From positions 1 through 24,608 of the forward strand of contig DASWRT010000365.1 of the NCBI GenBank assembly GCA_036403035.1: a DNA stretch of 24,608 nt. The letters run 5' to 3'. Under the pieces are notes generated by a model that saw only the letters and a program-made list of their open reading frames with translations, was not told where the DNA came from and ran no database searches. Position 1 is the stretch's first letter, and the number at the start of each line of letters is the position of its first letter. The DNA is from DASWRT01 sp036403035 (lineage in GTDB: Bacteria > Pseudomonadota > Alphaproteobacteria > ATCC43930 > CGMCC-115725). Below, piece after piece: positions 7,970-15,359 of the stretch. Position numbers and translations under genes: made by a program.

Positions 7970-9151
7970 TCAGGTGATGAGGCGTTTGACGAATTCGACG
8001 ATTCCGACGTGAACGAGATCGTTCCAGGTCGCGAAGATCATCAGTGTCAGCACCAACGCCAAGCCGATCCGGAATCCGTATTCCTGCGCGCGCTGACCCA
8101 AGGGCCGCCCCCGAACGGCCTCAGCGGCATAGAACAGCAGGTGGCCACCGTCAAGGACGGGGATCGGGAACAGGTTGATGAGGCCGAGATTGACACTGAG
8201 CACGGCCATGAAGCCGACGATTCCGGCGATCCCGAACTGCGCCACCTCGCCGGACATCTGGGCGATACGCAGCGGGCCGCCCAGCTCCTCGGTCGTGCGG
8301 GCGCCGATGATCATTTGCCACATCGCCTGGAGCGTGCCGACCCCGAGATTCCAGGTCTCGTCCGCGGCCCGCCATACCGCACTGGCCGGGTCGCGCTTGA
8401 CGTAATCGACACCGGCGCGGCTGATCCCCAGCAGACCGACCCGATGCCGGTTGCCGAAGCGGTCGACCAGCTCGGTCAGCTTCGGCGTCACGGTCAGCGA
8501 CACTTCTTCCCCAGGCGCGCCGCCGCGCCGCACGACGATGTCCATCGGCTCGTCCGGGTTGAGGCGCACTTCCTGCTGCACCTGCTCGAACCGCTCGATC
8601 GCGCGCCCGTTGATGCGCAGGATCACGTCGCCGGGCTTGATGCCGCCCTGCTCGGCGGCGCTGCCGGGCGCCACCTGCCCTACGTCGGGCGGCGTGAAGG
8701 GCTGTCCGACGGTCGCGAAGAGTGCGGCGAAGAGCACGATCGCGAAGAGGAAGTTGGCGATTGGCCCGGCGGCGACGATCGCCGCTCGCTGTCCCAGGCG
8801 CTTGTGATGGAAAGAAACTTCCTTCTCGGCCGGCGTCATCTGCGCGAGATGCGATCCGGGCGCCGACGCCGGGTCGGCGTCGCCGAACATCTTCACGTAT
8901 CCGCCGAGCGGCAGCAGGCTCAGCTTCCAGCGTGTGCCGGTCCGGTCGTGCCAGCCGAACAGCTCCTTGCCGAAGCCGATCGAGAAGACTTCAACCTTCA
9001 CGCCGTTCCATCGCGCCACGAGATAGTGGCCAAGCTCGTGGACGAAGACGAGCGCGGTGAGCACGACCAGGAACGTCCCGATCGTCTGAACTCCGGGCAG
9101 TGTGGTGATATACGCCCACACGCCGCCGGCATGGTTTATCGCGTCGAACAT
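7970..9151 (-). CDS. rseP: Site-2 intramembrane zinc metalloprotease RseP/MmpA
   Basis: RseP-type proteases cut transmembrane segments of anti-sigma factors or signal remnants; the Caulobacter homologue MmpA processes PodJ. In the long form (TTG at 9154) the zinc motif HELGH is at residues 39-43 in the first membrane helix, and the second active-site motif NLFPIPVLDGG is at 327-337. One PDZ domain is recognisable between them (about 150-225, including GGIKPGDVILRING). The E. coli enzyme (450 residues) has two PDZ domains; the shorter single-PDZ form is like MmpA. The frame opens with TTG at 9154 immediately followed by ATG at 9151; I take the ATG, giving 393 residues. It lies 14 bases after dxr and is followed by bamA. 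Confidence 0.96.
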   Translation of the reverse strand: MFDAINHAGGVWAYITTLPGVQTIGTFLVVLTALVFVHELGHYLVARWNGVKVEVFSIGFGKELFGWHDRTGTRWKLSLLPLGGYVKMFGDADPASAPGSHLAQMTPAEKEVSFHHKRLGQRAAIVAAGPIANFLFAIVLFAALFATVGQPFTPPDVGQVAPGSAAEQGGIKPGDVILRINGRAIERFEQVQQEVRLNPDEPMDIVVRRGGAPGEEVSLTVTPKLTELVDRFGNRHRVGLLGISRAGVDYVKRDPASAVWRAADETWNLGVGTLQAMWQMIIGARTTEELGGPLRIAQMSGEVAQFGIAGIVGFMAVLSVNLGLINLFPIPVLDGGHLLFYAAEAVRGRPLGQRAQEYGFRIGLALVLTLMIFATWNDLVHVGIVEFVKRLIT

Positions 9152-9165
9152 CAAGCGTTACTTTC

Positions 9166-10374
9166 TCAAACCGCCACCGCGACCGGCGGCGTCCGTGCCG
9201 CGCCGCCGAACAGCTCAGCTGCAACGCGGCGCGCTTCACTGTCGAAATTGTAGACATCGTCGAGCGATGCAATGCCGTCGTCCGGAATCAGTTCAAGCGT
9301 CCGCTCGACGATCGACGCGATATCGAGGAAGCCGATCCCGCCGGCGAGGAAGGCGTGCACGGCGACCTCGTTGGCGGCGTTCAGGATCGTCGGCGCCGCG
9401 CCGCCGCGGTCAAGCGCCGCACGGGCGAGCCGAAGCGCGGGAAACCGCGTCTCGTCCGGCGCCTCGAACGTCAGCTTGGCAATCGTCGCGAGGTCGAGCT
9501 TCGGGCTCGGCGAGCCCATCCGCTTCGGCCACGCCAGCGCATAGGCGATCGGCGTCCGCATGTCGGGGGAGCCGAGCTGCGCCAGGAACGAGCCGTCGCT
9601 GTAGGCGACGAGGCCGTGGATGATCGATTGCGGGTGGACGACGACATCCATCCGGTCATTCGGCAGGCCGAAGAGGTGGTGCGCCTCGATCAGCTCCAGC
9701 CCCTTGTTCATCATCGTCGCCGAATCGACGGAGATCTTGGCGCCCATCCGCCAGTTCGGATGCGCCACCGCCTCGGCCGGGGTGACGCGGCGCATCGCCT
9801 CGTAGGACCGGTCCCGGAACGGGCCGCCGCTTGCAGTCAGGATGATGCGCTCGATCGCCTCGCGGCGATTGGCCTCGAAGACCTGGAAGATCGCATTGTG
9901 CTCGCTGTCGACCGGCAGCAGCGTCGCGCCATGGCGCGCCACCTCGGCCATCACCAGCGGTCCGGCGCAGACCAGTACCTCCTTGTTGGCGAAGGCGATC
10001 GCGGCGCCGCGCCGGATCGCCGCCAGGGTCGGCGCAAGGCCGGCGGCGCCGACGATCGCGGCCATGACCCATTCGGCCGGCCGGGCGGCGGCCTCGGCCA
10101 CCGCCTCGGGGCCGGCGGCGACCTCGATGCCGGTGCCGGAGAGCGCCTCCTTCAGCGCGGCGTAGCAGCTCGGGTCGGACACGACCGCGAGTCCGGCGCG
10201 GAGGCGCCGGGCCTGCTCCGCCAGCAGCGCGACGTTGCGGTGCGCGGTCAGGGCTTCGACGGTGAAATTCTCGGGTTGCCGCTCGATCAGGTCGATCGTG
10301 CTGCAGCCGACCGATCCGGTCGAGCCGAGGATGGTGACGCTTCGTCTGCCGCCGCTCCCAGCGCCTATCGCCAT
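9166..10374 (-). CDS. dxr: 1-deoxy-D-xylulose-5-phosphate reductoisomerase
   Basis: Dxr converts DXP to 2-C-methyl-D-erythritol 4-phosphate with NADPH, the committed step of the MEP isoprenoid pathway. Its products feed UppS, encoded two genes upstream. The 402-residue protein from ATG 10374 has the NADPH-binding GSTGSVG near residues 17-23, the metal ligands Asp156 and Glu158 (VDSEHN) and Glu227 (NKGLELIEA), and the flexible-loop region (AHPNWRMGAKIS). An alternative TTG at 10401 would add nine residues and deepen the overlap with cdsA from 10 to 37 bases; the ATG is more likely because the Rossmann strand begins soon after it. It lies between cdsA and rseP in the usual order. Confidence 0.96.
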   Translation of the reverse strand: MAIGAGSGGRRSVTILGSTGSVGCSTIDLIERQPENFTVEALTAHRNVALLAEQARRLRAGLAVVSDPSCYAALKEALSGTGIEVAAGPEAVAEAAARPAEWVMAAIVGAAGLAPTLAAIRRGAAIAFANKEVLVCAGPLVMAEVARHGATLLPVDSEHNAIFQVFEANRREAIERIILTASGGPFRDRSYEAMRRVTPAEAVAHPNWRMGAKISVDSATMMNKGLELIEAHHLFGLPNDRMDVVVHPQSIIHGLVAYSDGSFLAQLGSPDMRTPIAYALAWPKRMGSPSPKLDLATIAKLTFEAPDETRFPALRLARAALDRGGAAPTILNAANEVAVHAFLAGGIGFLDIASIVERTLELIPDDGIASLDDVYNFDSEARRVAAELFGGAARTPPVAVAV

Positions 10375-11183
10375 GACCAAATCGCGTTGCCTCCGATCCA
10401 ATCGAGCAGGGCCATCAACGGCGCGACGGCAAGCAACCCATCCAGCCGATCCAGCAACCCGCCATGTCCAGGTATCAACGTACCGGCGTCCTTCACTCCG
10501 AAGCGGCGTTTTACCACCGATTCCGCCAGATCACCAAATTGAGCGATGACGGCGAGCACGGCGCCCCCCGCAAGGGCGCACAACGGCGACGCCATGCCGC
10601 CGAGCCAGCTACCGGCGAAGCCGAACAGGCCGGCGCAGGCCATGCCGCCGAGCAGGCCCGACCACGTCTTGTTCGGACTCATCCGCGGCGCGAGGCGCGG
10701 CCCGCCGACGGTGCGGCCGACGGCATAGGCGCCGACGTCGGTGGCCCAGACGACAAACAGCAGCCACAGCACTTTGGCACGGCCGTGCGCCGGATCGGCG
10801 GCGATCCACAGCAGCGCCACGCAGGGAACGCCGACCCACAGGATGCCGGCCGGCATCAGCAGCGGCGAGCGGTTGCCCCTGGCAACCCCGAGCACCAGCA
10901 CCAGCACCGCGGCGGCGACGAGCAGCAGATAGCCGAAAGGCCATCGCCCGAACGACGCGAGCAGGATCGCGAGCGGCACGCCGAACATTGCCGCGCCGCT
11001 GCGCCAGCCGATGTTGGCGTCGGCGCAGAGCCGGCACCATTCGACGATCATCAGGACACCGGCGGCGAGAATCAGCGCGTCGAGGAACGGACCGCCGAAC
11101 CAGACGGCGGCGAGCGCGACCGGCGCCATCACCAGCGCCGAGATGATGCGCAGCCGCAGCGAGCTGGATCTAGCGGTAGCCAA
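10365..11183 (-). CDS. cdsA: Phosphatidate cytidylyltransferase (CDP-diglyceride synthase)
   Basis: CdsA makes CDP-diacylglycerol from CTP and phosphatidic acid in the inner membrane, the branch point to all phospholipids. The 272 residues are mostly hydrophobic helices, about seven to eight. The family signature is complete near the C-terminus: Ser222, Lys225-Arg226, Lys231-Asp232, His240-Gly-Gly and Asp245-Arg-Leu-Asp248. MSPNKTWSG at 168-176 is also typical. The start is uncertain. The first usual codon is TTG at 11183, 11 bases after the uppS stop, without a good ribosome site, and there is no ATG before the first membrane helix (a CTG lies at 11198). The end overlaps dxr by 10 bases. Confidence 0.95.
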   Translation of the reverse strand: MATARSSSLRLRIISALVMAPVALAAVWFGGPFLDALILAAGVLMIVEWCRLCADANIGWRSGAAMFGVPLAILLASFGRWPFGYLLLVAAAVLVLVLGVARGNRSPLLMPAGILWVGVPCVALLWIAADPAHGRAKVLWLLFVVWATDVGAYAVGRTVGGPRLAPRMSPNKTWSGLLGGMACAGLFGFAGSWLGGMASPLCALAGGAVLAVIAQFGDLAESVVKRRFGVKDAGTLIPGHGGLLDRLDGLLAVAPLMALLDWIGGNAIWSWR

Positions 11184-11194
11184 GCGGGCTTGGT

Positions 11195-11938
11195 TCAGCG
11201 GGAGCCGAGCGAAGCGCCGTAGCGGCGATCACGGCCGTGGAACTCGCTGATCGCCTTGACCATCTCGGCTTTCGAGAAGTCCGGCCACAGCGTGTCGGTG
11301 AAGACGAACTCGGCATACGCCGTCTGCCACAGCAGGAAGTTGCTGATCCGCTTCTCGCCGCTGGTCCGGATCACGAGGTCCGGATCCGGCATCTCGGCCG
11401 TGAAGAGGTGGCGCGACACGCAGCCCTCGTCGATGTCGTCGGCATGGAGCCGTCCGGCGGCGATAGCCTCGGCGATACTACGGCAGGCCAGCGCGATCTC
11501 CTCGCGGCCGCCGTAGGAGAGCGCCAGCGTCAAGTTGAGGCCGGTGTTGCGGCCGGTCAGTTCCTCGGCGTTGCGGATCAGCGTCACGATGTCGACGGAG
11601 AGCCGGTCGCGCCGGCCGATCACGCGCAGCCGGACGTTGTTGCGGTGCAGGTCGGCAATCTCGCCGCGCAGATAGTGGCGCAGCAGCCCCATCAGGTCGT
11701 CGACCTCGGTAGGCGGGCGCTTCCAGTTCTCGGAGGAGAAGCCGAACAGGGTGAGGTATCCGATGCCGAGTTCGCCCGCCGCATTGACGGCGCGGCGGAC
11801 CGCCTCGGCGCCGCGGCGATGGCCGGCGATGCGGGGCAGGCCGCGCGCCTTCGCCCACCGGCCGTTGCCGTCCATGATGATTGCGACATGGCGCGGCGGC
11901 GGCGCAGCCGCCGACTGTCCGTCCAACAGGCTTGTCAT
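11195..11938 (-). CDS. uppS: Isoprenyl transferase (undecaprenyl diphosphate synthase)
   Basis: UppS adds eight cis isoprene units to farnesyl diphosphate, making the C55 carrier for peptidoglycan and O-antigen synthesis. The 247-residue protein carries the cis-prenyltransferase start IMDGNGRWAKARG with catalytic Asp23, then GHRRGAEAV, FSSENWKRP, LALSYGGREEI and the C-terminal diphosphate-binding segment RTSGEKRISNFLLWQ followed by YAEF. An Ala/Pro-rich N-terminal tail of about 15 residues precedes the core. It starts four bases after frr, with an AGGT ribosome site in the end of frr, and is followed by cdsA after 11 bases. Confidence 0.97.
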   Translation of the reverse strand: MTSLLDGQSAAAPPPRHVAIIMDGNGRWAKARGLPRIAGHRRGAEAVRRAVNAAGELGIGYLTLFGFSSENWKRPPTEVDDLMGLLRHYLRGEIADLHRNNVRLRVIGRRDRLSVDIVTLIRNAEELTGRNTGLNLTLALSYGGREEIALACRSIAEAIAAGRLHADDIDEGCVSRHLFTAEMPDPDLVIRTSGEKRISNFLLWQTAYAEFVFTDTLWPDFSKAEMVKAISEFHGRDRRYGASLGSR

Positions 11939-11942
11939 GAGC

Positions 11943-12503
11943 TCAGACCTGGAGGATTTCCTTTTCCTTCTGCGCCAGTAACTCGTCCACCTTCTTGATA
12001 TATTCGTCGGTCAGCGTCTGGATGTCGGTTTGCAGCTTGCGGTGCTGGTCCTGCGAAATCTCGCCGTCCTTCTCTTTCTTCTTCAACGGATCGAGCCCGT
12101 CGCGGCGGATGTTGCGGACGGAGACGCGGGCGTGTTCGGTATATTTCGCGGCGACCTTCGACAGCTCGCGCCGGCGCTCCTCGGTGAGGTCGGGGATCGG
12201 CACGCGGATCGTCTGCCCTTCGGTCTGCGGATTGAGGCCGAGGCCGGACTCCCGAATGCCCTTCTCGACCGCCTTTACCATCGACCGGTCCCAGACCTGG
12301 ACGGTGATGAGGCGCGGTTCGGGGACGCTGACGTTGGCGACTTGGTTCAGCGGCATCGTGCTGCCGTACGCCTCGACATGCACGGGCTCCAGAAGGCTCG
12401 CGGAGGCGCGTCCGGTGCGCAAGCCGCCGAACTCCTTCCGCAGAACCTCGACGGCGCCGTCCATGCGGCGGCGCAGATCCTTCAGAATCGCATCTTCGGC
12501 CAT
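11943..12503 (-). CDS. frr: Ribosome recycling factor
   Basis: RRF splits post-termination ribosomes together with EF-G. From ATG 12503 the protein has 186 residues, the family length (E. coli 185), with the long three-helix bundle (LKDLRRRMDGAVEVL, LRTGRASASLLEPV) and the inserted beta domain (SVPEPRLITVQVWD, then TIRVPIPDLTEERR). The frame is open to a GTG at 12515 that overlaps the pyrH stop, but that GTG lies inside an AGGTGAG sequence that is itself a well-placed ribosome site for ATG 12503, so I prefer the ATG. The pyrH stop is eight bases upstream. Confidence 0.97.
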   Translation of the reverse strand: MAEDAILKDLRRRMDGAVEVLRKEFGGLRTGRASASLLEPVHVEAYGSTMPLNQVANVSVPEPRLITVQVWDRSMVKAVEKGIRESGLGLNPQTEGQTIRVPIPDLTEERRRELSKVAAKYTEHARVSVRNIRRDGLDPLKKKEKDGEISQDQHRKLQTDIQTLTDEYIKKVDELLAQKEKEILQV

Positions 12504-12511
12504 GATGAGGC

Positions 12512-13231
12512 TCACCTGTCCTCGGTGATGATCGTGAACTGACCCCTGCCGCTCACGACATCGGCAAATCCGCCGACATTGTGAATGGAAAACACCAGGA
12601 TCGGTATATGATTTTCACGCGCCAGCGAGATCGCCGAGGCGTCCATCACCTGAAGGTCGCGCGACAGAACTTCGAGGTAGTTGAGCCGGTCGTAGCGCAC
12701 CGCATCGGGCACCTTCTTCGGGTCGGCGGAGTAGACGCCGTCCACCTTCGTCGCCTTCAGCAGAGCGTCGCAGCCCATCTCGGATGCGCGCAACGCCGCC
12801 GCCGTATCGGTCGTGAAGAACGGGTTGCCGGTGCCGGCGGCGAAGATCACGACCCGCCCCTTCTCCATGTGCCGGATCGCGCGACGCCGGATATACGGCT
12901 CGGAGATCGCCTGCATCGCGATCGCCGACTGCACGCGCGTCACGACGCCGATCCGTTCCAGCGCGTTCTGCATCGCCAGCGAGTTTATGACCGTGGCGAG
13001 CATGCCCATGTAGTCGGCCGCCGCCCGCTCCATGCCGGCGGCGGCGCCGGCGATGCCGCGGAAGATGTTGCCGCCGCCGATCACCACGCAGATCTCGACG
13101 CCCAGCTCATGCACCGCCCTGATCTCGTCGGCGATGCGCGAGACCATCTCCGGGTCGAGGCCGTATTCCCGATCGCCCATCAGGGCTTCGCCCGAGATCT
13201 TGAGCAGCACGCGGCGATACTTGGCGGTCAT
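12512..13231 (-). CDS. pyrH: UMP kinase
   Basis: PyrH phosphorylates UMP to UDP and is the hexameric, GTP-activated bacterial enzyme of the amino-acid-kinase fold. From ATG 13231 it has 239 residues (E. coli 241), with RVLLKISGEALMG at 7-19, GGGNIFRG at 52-59, GTGNPFFTTDTAAALRA for the acceptor site and KATKVDGVYSADP. Another ATG at 13240 adds three residues. The AGGA there abuts that ATG but sits nine bases before 13231, so the downstream start is favoured. It follows tsf after a spacer holding a strong hairpin. Clustering with frr and tsf is nearly universal in bacteria. Confidence 0.97.
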   Translation of the reverse strand: MTAKYRRVLLKISGEALMGDREYGLDPEMVSRIADEIRAVHELGVEICVVIGGGNIFRGIAGAAAGMERAAADYMGMLATVINSLAMQNALERIGVVTRVQSAIAMQAISEPYIRRRAIRHMEKGRVVIFAAGTGNPFFTTDTAAALRASEMGCDALLKATKVDGVYSADPKKVPDAVRYDRLNYLEVLSRDLQVMDASAISLARENHIPILVFSIHNVGGFADVVSGRGQFTIITEDR

Positions 13232-13272
13232 GGACGGCATTCCTGGGCGGGCGTGACGGCGGCAACGGCGGA

Positions 13273-13307
13273 CGGACGGGCCGGGGCGCAGAGGCCCGGC
13301 CCGTCCG
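13273..13307 (-). other. Strong GC hairpin in the tsf-pyrH spacer
   Basis: A perfect 13-bp stem (arms 13273-13285 and 13295-13307) encloses a nine-base loop and sits between the tsf stop and the pyrH start. Read on the minus strand, the bases after the stem are GC-rich with no T-run, so it does not look like an ordinary intrinsic terminator. It could be a processing or stability element, a Rho-assisted terminator or a partial attenuator that lowers expression below tsf. Nothing else is apparent in this 80-90-base spacer. Confidence 0.55.
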
Positions 13308-13320
13308 GCAATGACGGCAC

Positions 13321-14244
13321 TTAGGACTTCAGCTGCGCCGCGACTTCCGCGGCGAAATCGCTCTGCTCCTTCTCGATGCCCTCGCCGAGCGCGTACCGGG
13401 CGAAGCCGACCAGCTTCACCGGCGCGCCGACGTCCTTGCCCGCCGCCTCGACGACCTTCGAAACGCGGCTCTCGCCGTCGATCACGTAGACCTGCTCCAG
13501 CAGCACGACCTCCTCGTAGAACTTGCGGAGCCGGCCCTCGACCATCTTGTCGATGATCGCCTCGGGCTTGCCGCTGGCCCGCGCCTGCTCGCGCAGCACG
13601 TCGCGCTCGCGGGCGAGCGCCGACTCGTCGACGGCCGAGACGTCGAGATATTGCGGGTTCGCCGCCGCGACGTGCATCGCCAGCTGCTTGCCGAGCGCGG
13701 TCAGCTTCTCGGCGTCGCCGGCCGACTCCAGGGCGACCAGCACGCCGATCTTGCCGAGCCCGGAGGTCAGCGCGTTGTGGATGTACGGAACGACGACGCC
13801 CTGCGACACCTCAAGCCGCTTGGCACGGCGCAGGTTCATGTTCTCGCCGATCGTCGCGACGAGATGCGTGAGCTGCTCGGCGACGTTGCGCCCGGTCGAC
13901 GCAAAGGGCTTCTGCTTCAGCGTTTCGATGTCGTCGGTCTCGGTCGCCAGCCCGGTCACGGTGCGGACGAACTCCTGAAACGCCTCGTTGCGGGCGACGA
14001 AGTCGGTCTCCGAGTTGATCTCGGCCAGCGCGCCAATCCTGCCCTTGACGGCGGCGCCGACAAGGCCTTCGGCGGCGACGCGGCCGGCCTTCTTCGCGGC
14101 GGCGGCGAGGCCCTTCTTGCGCAGCCAGTCGACGGCGCCTTCGACGTCGCCGCCGGTCTCATTCAGCGCCCGCTTGCAGTCCATCATGCCGGCGCCCGTC
14201 TTCTCGCGCAGCTCCTTGACGAGCGCAGCGGTGATTTCGGCCAT
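13321..14244 (-). CDS. tsf: Translation elongation factor Ts
   Basis: EF-Ts is the nucleotide exchange factor that reloads EF-Tu with GTP. The 307-residue protein starts with the UBA-like domain (LVKELREKTGAGMMDCKRAL, residues 9-28) and carries the EF-Tu-contacting TDFVARN at 80-86. Two core subdomains follow, including the conserved MHVAAANPQYL. The length is somewhat above E. coli (283) and usual for Alphaproteobacteria. The ATG at 14244 is preceded by AAGGGG at eight bases. It lies downstream of rpsB across a spacer with a terminator-like hairpin, so its transcription is probably a read-through fraction of rpsB. Confidence 0.98.
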   Translation of the reverse strand: MAEITAALVKELREKTGAGMMDCKRALNETGGDVEGAVDWLRKKGLAAAAKKAGRVAAEGLVGAAVKGRIGALAEINSETDFVARNEAFQEFVRTVTGLATETDDIETLKQKPFASTGRNVAEQLTHLVATIGENMNLRRAKRLEVSQGVVVPYIHNALTSGLGKIGVLVALESAGDAEKLTALGKQLAMHVAAANPQYLDVSAVDESALARERDVLREQARASGKPEAIIDKMVEGRLRKFYEEVVLLEQVYVIDGESRVSKVVEAAGKDVGAPVKLVGFARYALGEGIEKEQSDFAAEVAAQLKS

Positions 14245-14272
14245 ATCGTTTTCCCCTTGAAAGGCTTTTCCC

Positions 14273-14304
14273 TAAAAGAACGGCGGCAAAAGCCGCCGCC
14301 GTTC
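14273..14304 (-). terminator. Intrinsic-terminator-like attenuator between rpsB and tsf
   Basis: On the minus strand, perfect 10-bp arms (14304-14295 and 14287-14278) with a seven-base loop are followed at once by TTTTA, so the stem plus the T-run in TTCTTTTA has the form of an intrinsic terminator. The tsf ATG lies only about 30 bases further, with its own ribosome site, so this is best read as a partial terminator that sets the S2 to EF-Ts ratio. A smaller 6-bp stem (14315-14320 with 14327-14332) lies between the rpsB stop and this hairpin. Confidence 0.7.
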
Positions 14305-14349
14305 CGTAACGCATCCGGCCTGCGGCGGCCGGCTCAAGCCATCGCCGCG

Positions 14350-15174
14350 TCAGGCAGTCGCCGCCGCTCCGCCGTCCTCGGCGCCGGCCGGCGCGGGCAC
14401 CGCCGCGGCGGCATCCCCCTCGTCCACCGGCAACTCCTCGGCCGGCTCCTCGCGGGCGCCGATATCGACGCCGGACGCGCTCAGCTCGGCCTGGATGCCG
14501 TCGAGCACCGCGCCCGAGACGAGGCCACAATAGAGGTGGATCGCGCGCATCGCGTCGTCGTTGCCGGGGATCGGATAGGCGATGCCATCCGGCGACGAGT
14601 TCGAGTCGAGGATCGCGACGACGGGGATCTTCAGCTTGTTCGCTTCCTGGACCGCGATCGCCTCCTTATTGGTGTCGATCACGAAGATGATGTCCGGCAG
14701 GCCGCCCATCTCCTTGATGCCGCCCAGCGCCCGCTCCAGCTTGTCGCGGTCGCGCGTCAGCTCCAGCAGCTCGCGCTTGGTGAGGCCGGCGGCCGGTCCC
14801 TGGGAGACCCGCTCCTCCAGCTCGCGCAGGCGGCGGATCGACAGCGAGATGGTCTTGAAGTTCGTGAGCATGCCGCCGAGCCAGCGGTGGTTCACGAAAT
14901 ACTGTCCGCATCGCCGCGCCGCCTCGGCGACCGGCTCCTGCGCCTGGCGCTTGGTGCCGACGAACAGCACGCGCCCGCCGCCCGCGACGACGTCGCGGAT
15001 CGCCTGAAGCCCGCGGTGCAGCATCGGCACGGTCTGTTCGAGGTCGATGATGTGGATGCCGTTGCGGACGCCGAAGAGGTACGGGTCCATCTTCGGGTTC
15101 CAGCGGCGCGTGTGGTGGCCGAAATGCACGCCGGCTTCGAGGAGCTGGCGCATCGTGTAGGTCGGCATAGCCAT
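14350..15174 (-). CDS. rpsB: 30S ribosomal protein S2
   Basis: S2 is a late-assembling 30S protein that helps dock S1. The protein starts MAMPTYTMRQLLEAGVHFGH and has the family hallmarks RRWNPKMDPYLFG, HIIDLEQT, VNHRWLGGMLTNFKT and PVVAILDSNSSPD. ATG 15174 is chosen: AAGGA lies ten bases upstream, and the 26 residues the frame could add before it are not S2-like. This gives 274 residues against 241 in E. coli; the excess is a C-terminal Ala/Glu/Asp/Pro-rich tail (about 232-274), as seen in several alphaproteobacterial S2 proteins. It is the first gene of the translation cluster, preceded by a leader of up to 185 bases. Confidence 0.97.
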   Translation of the reverse strand: MAMPTYTMRQLLEAGVHFGHHTRRWNPKMDPYLFGVRNGIHIIDLEQTVPMLHRGLQAIRDVVAGGGRVLFVGTKRQAQEPVAEAARRCGQYFVNHRWLGGMLTNFKTISLSIRRLRELEERVSQGPAAGLTKRELLELTRDRDKLERALGGIKEMGGLPDIIFVIDTNKEAIAVQEANKLKIPVVAILDSNSSPDGIAYPIPGNDDAMRAIHLYCGLVSGAVLDGIQAELSASGVDIGAREEPAEELPVDEGDAAAAVPAPAGAEDGGAAATA

Positions 15175-15359
15175 GGATAGTCTGTCCTTCTCCGGTTGGT
15201 CCGCCACGGGTATGGCCGGAACGCACGTGCATCCCGGCACCGGAGCGGCCACGAGTGGTGACCGCGACCCCGTGTGAGGTTTTTGGAACGGCGCTTACTT
15301 AAGCCGCGGCGGACGGTTTGGCAAGGACGGGCTTGCCGCGCCGGCCGCCCTGGTCAGCG
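15175..15359 (-). promoter_or_regulatory. rpsB leader and probable promoter region
   Basis: This 185-base gap between the dnaE stop and the rpsB start has no credible gene and is the largest same-strand gap in the core cluster. A possible -35 box, TTGCCA, is at 15324-15319 (minus strand), but the sequence about 17 bases on (TTAAGT/TAAGTA) is a poor -10, so the promoter is a weak call. The leader holds several GC-rich short inverted segments, and ribosomal protein leaders often carry autoregulatory structures. I see no specific known motif. Confidence 0.35.

Noticed and set aside
5597..9253. Plus-strand open frame of 1218 codons across bamA and rseP
   Set aside because: It is the antisense shadow of two unmistakable minus-strand genes in GC-rich DNA. 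Its product is Arg/Asp/Val/Ala-rich with no recognisable domain and no ribosome site.
12501..12515. GTG 12515 as frr start with a GTGA overlap to pyrH
   Set aside because: The GTG is part of the AGGTGAG ribosome site for ATG 12503, which gives the exact family length.
15175..15252. N-terminal 26-residue extension of S2
   Set aside because: The extra residues (Pro/Cys/Val-rich) are not S2-like, and the best ribosome site is directly before ATG 15174.
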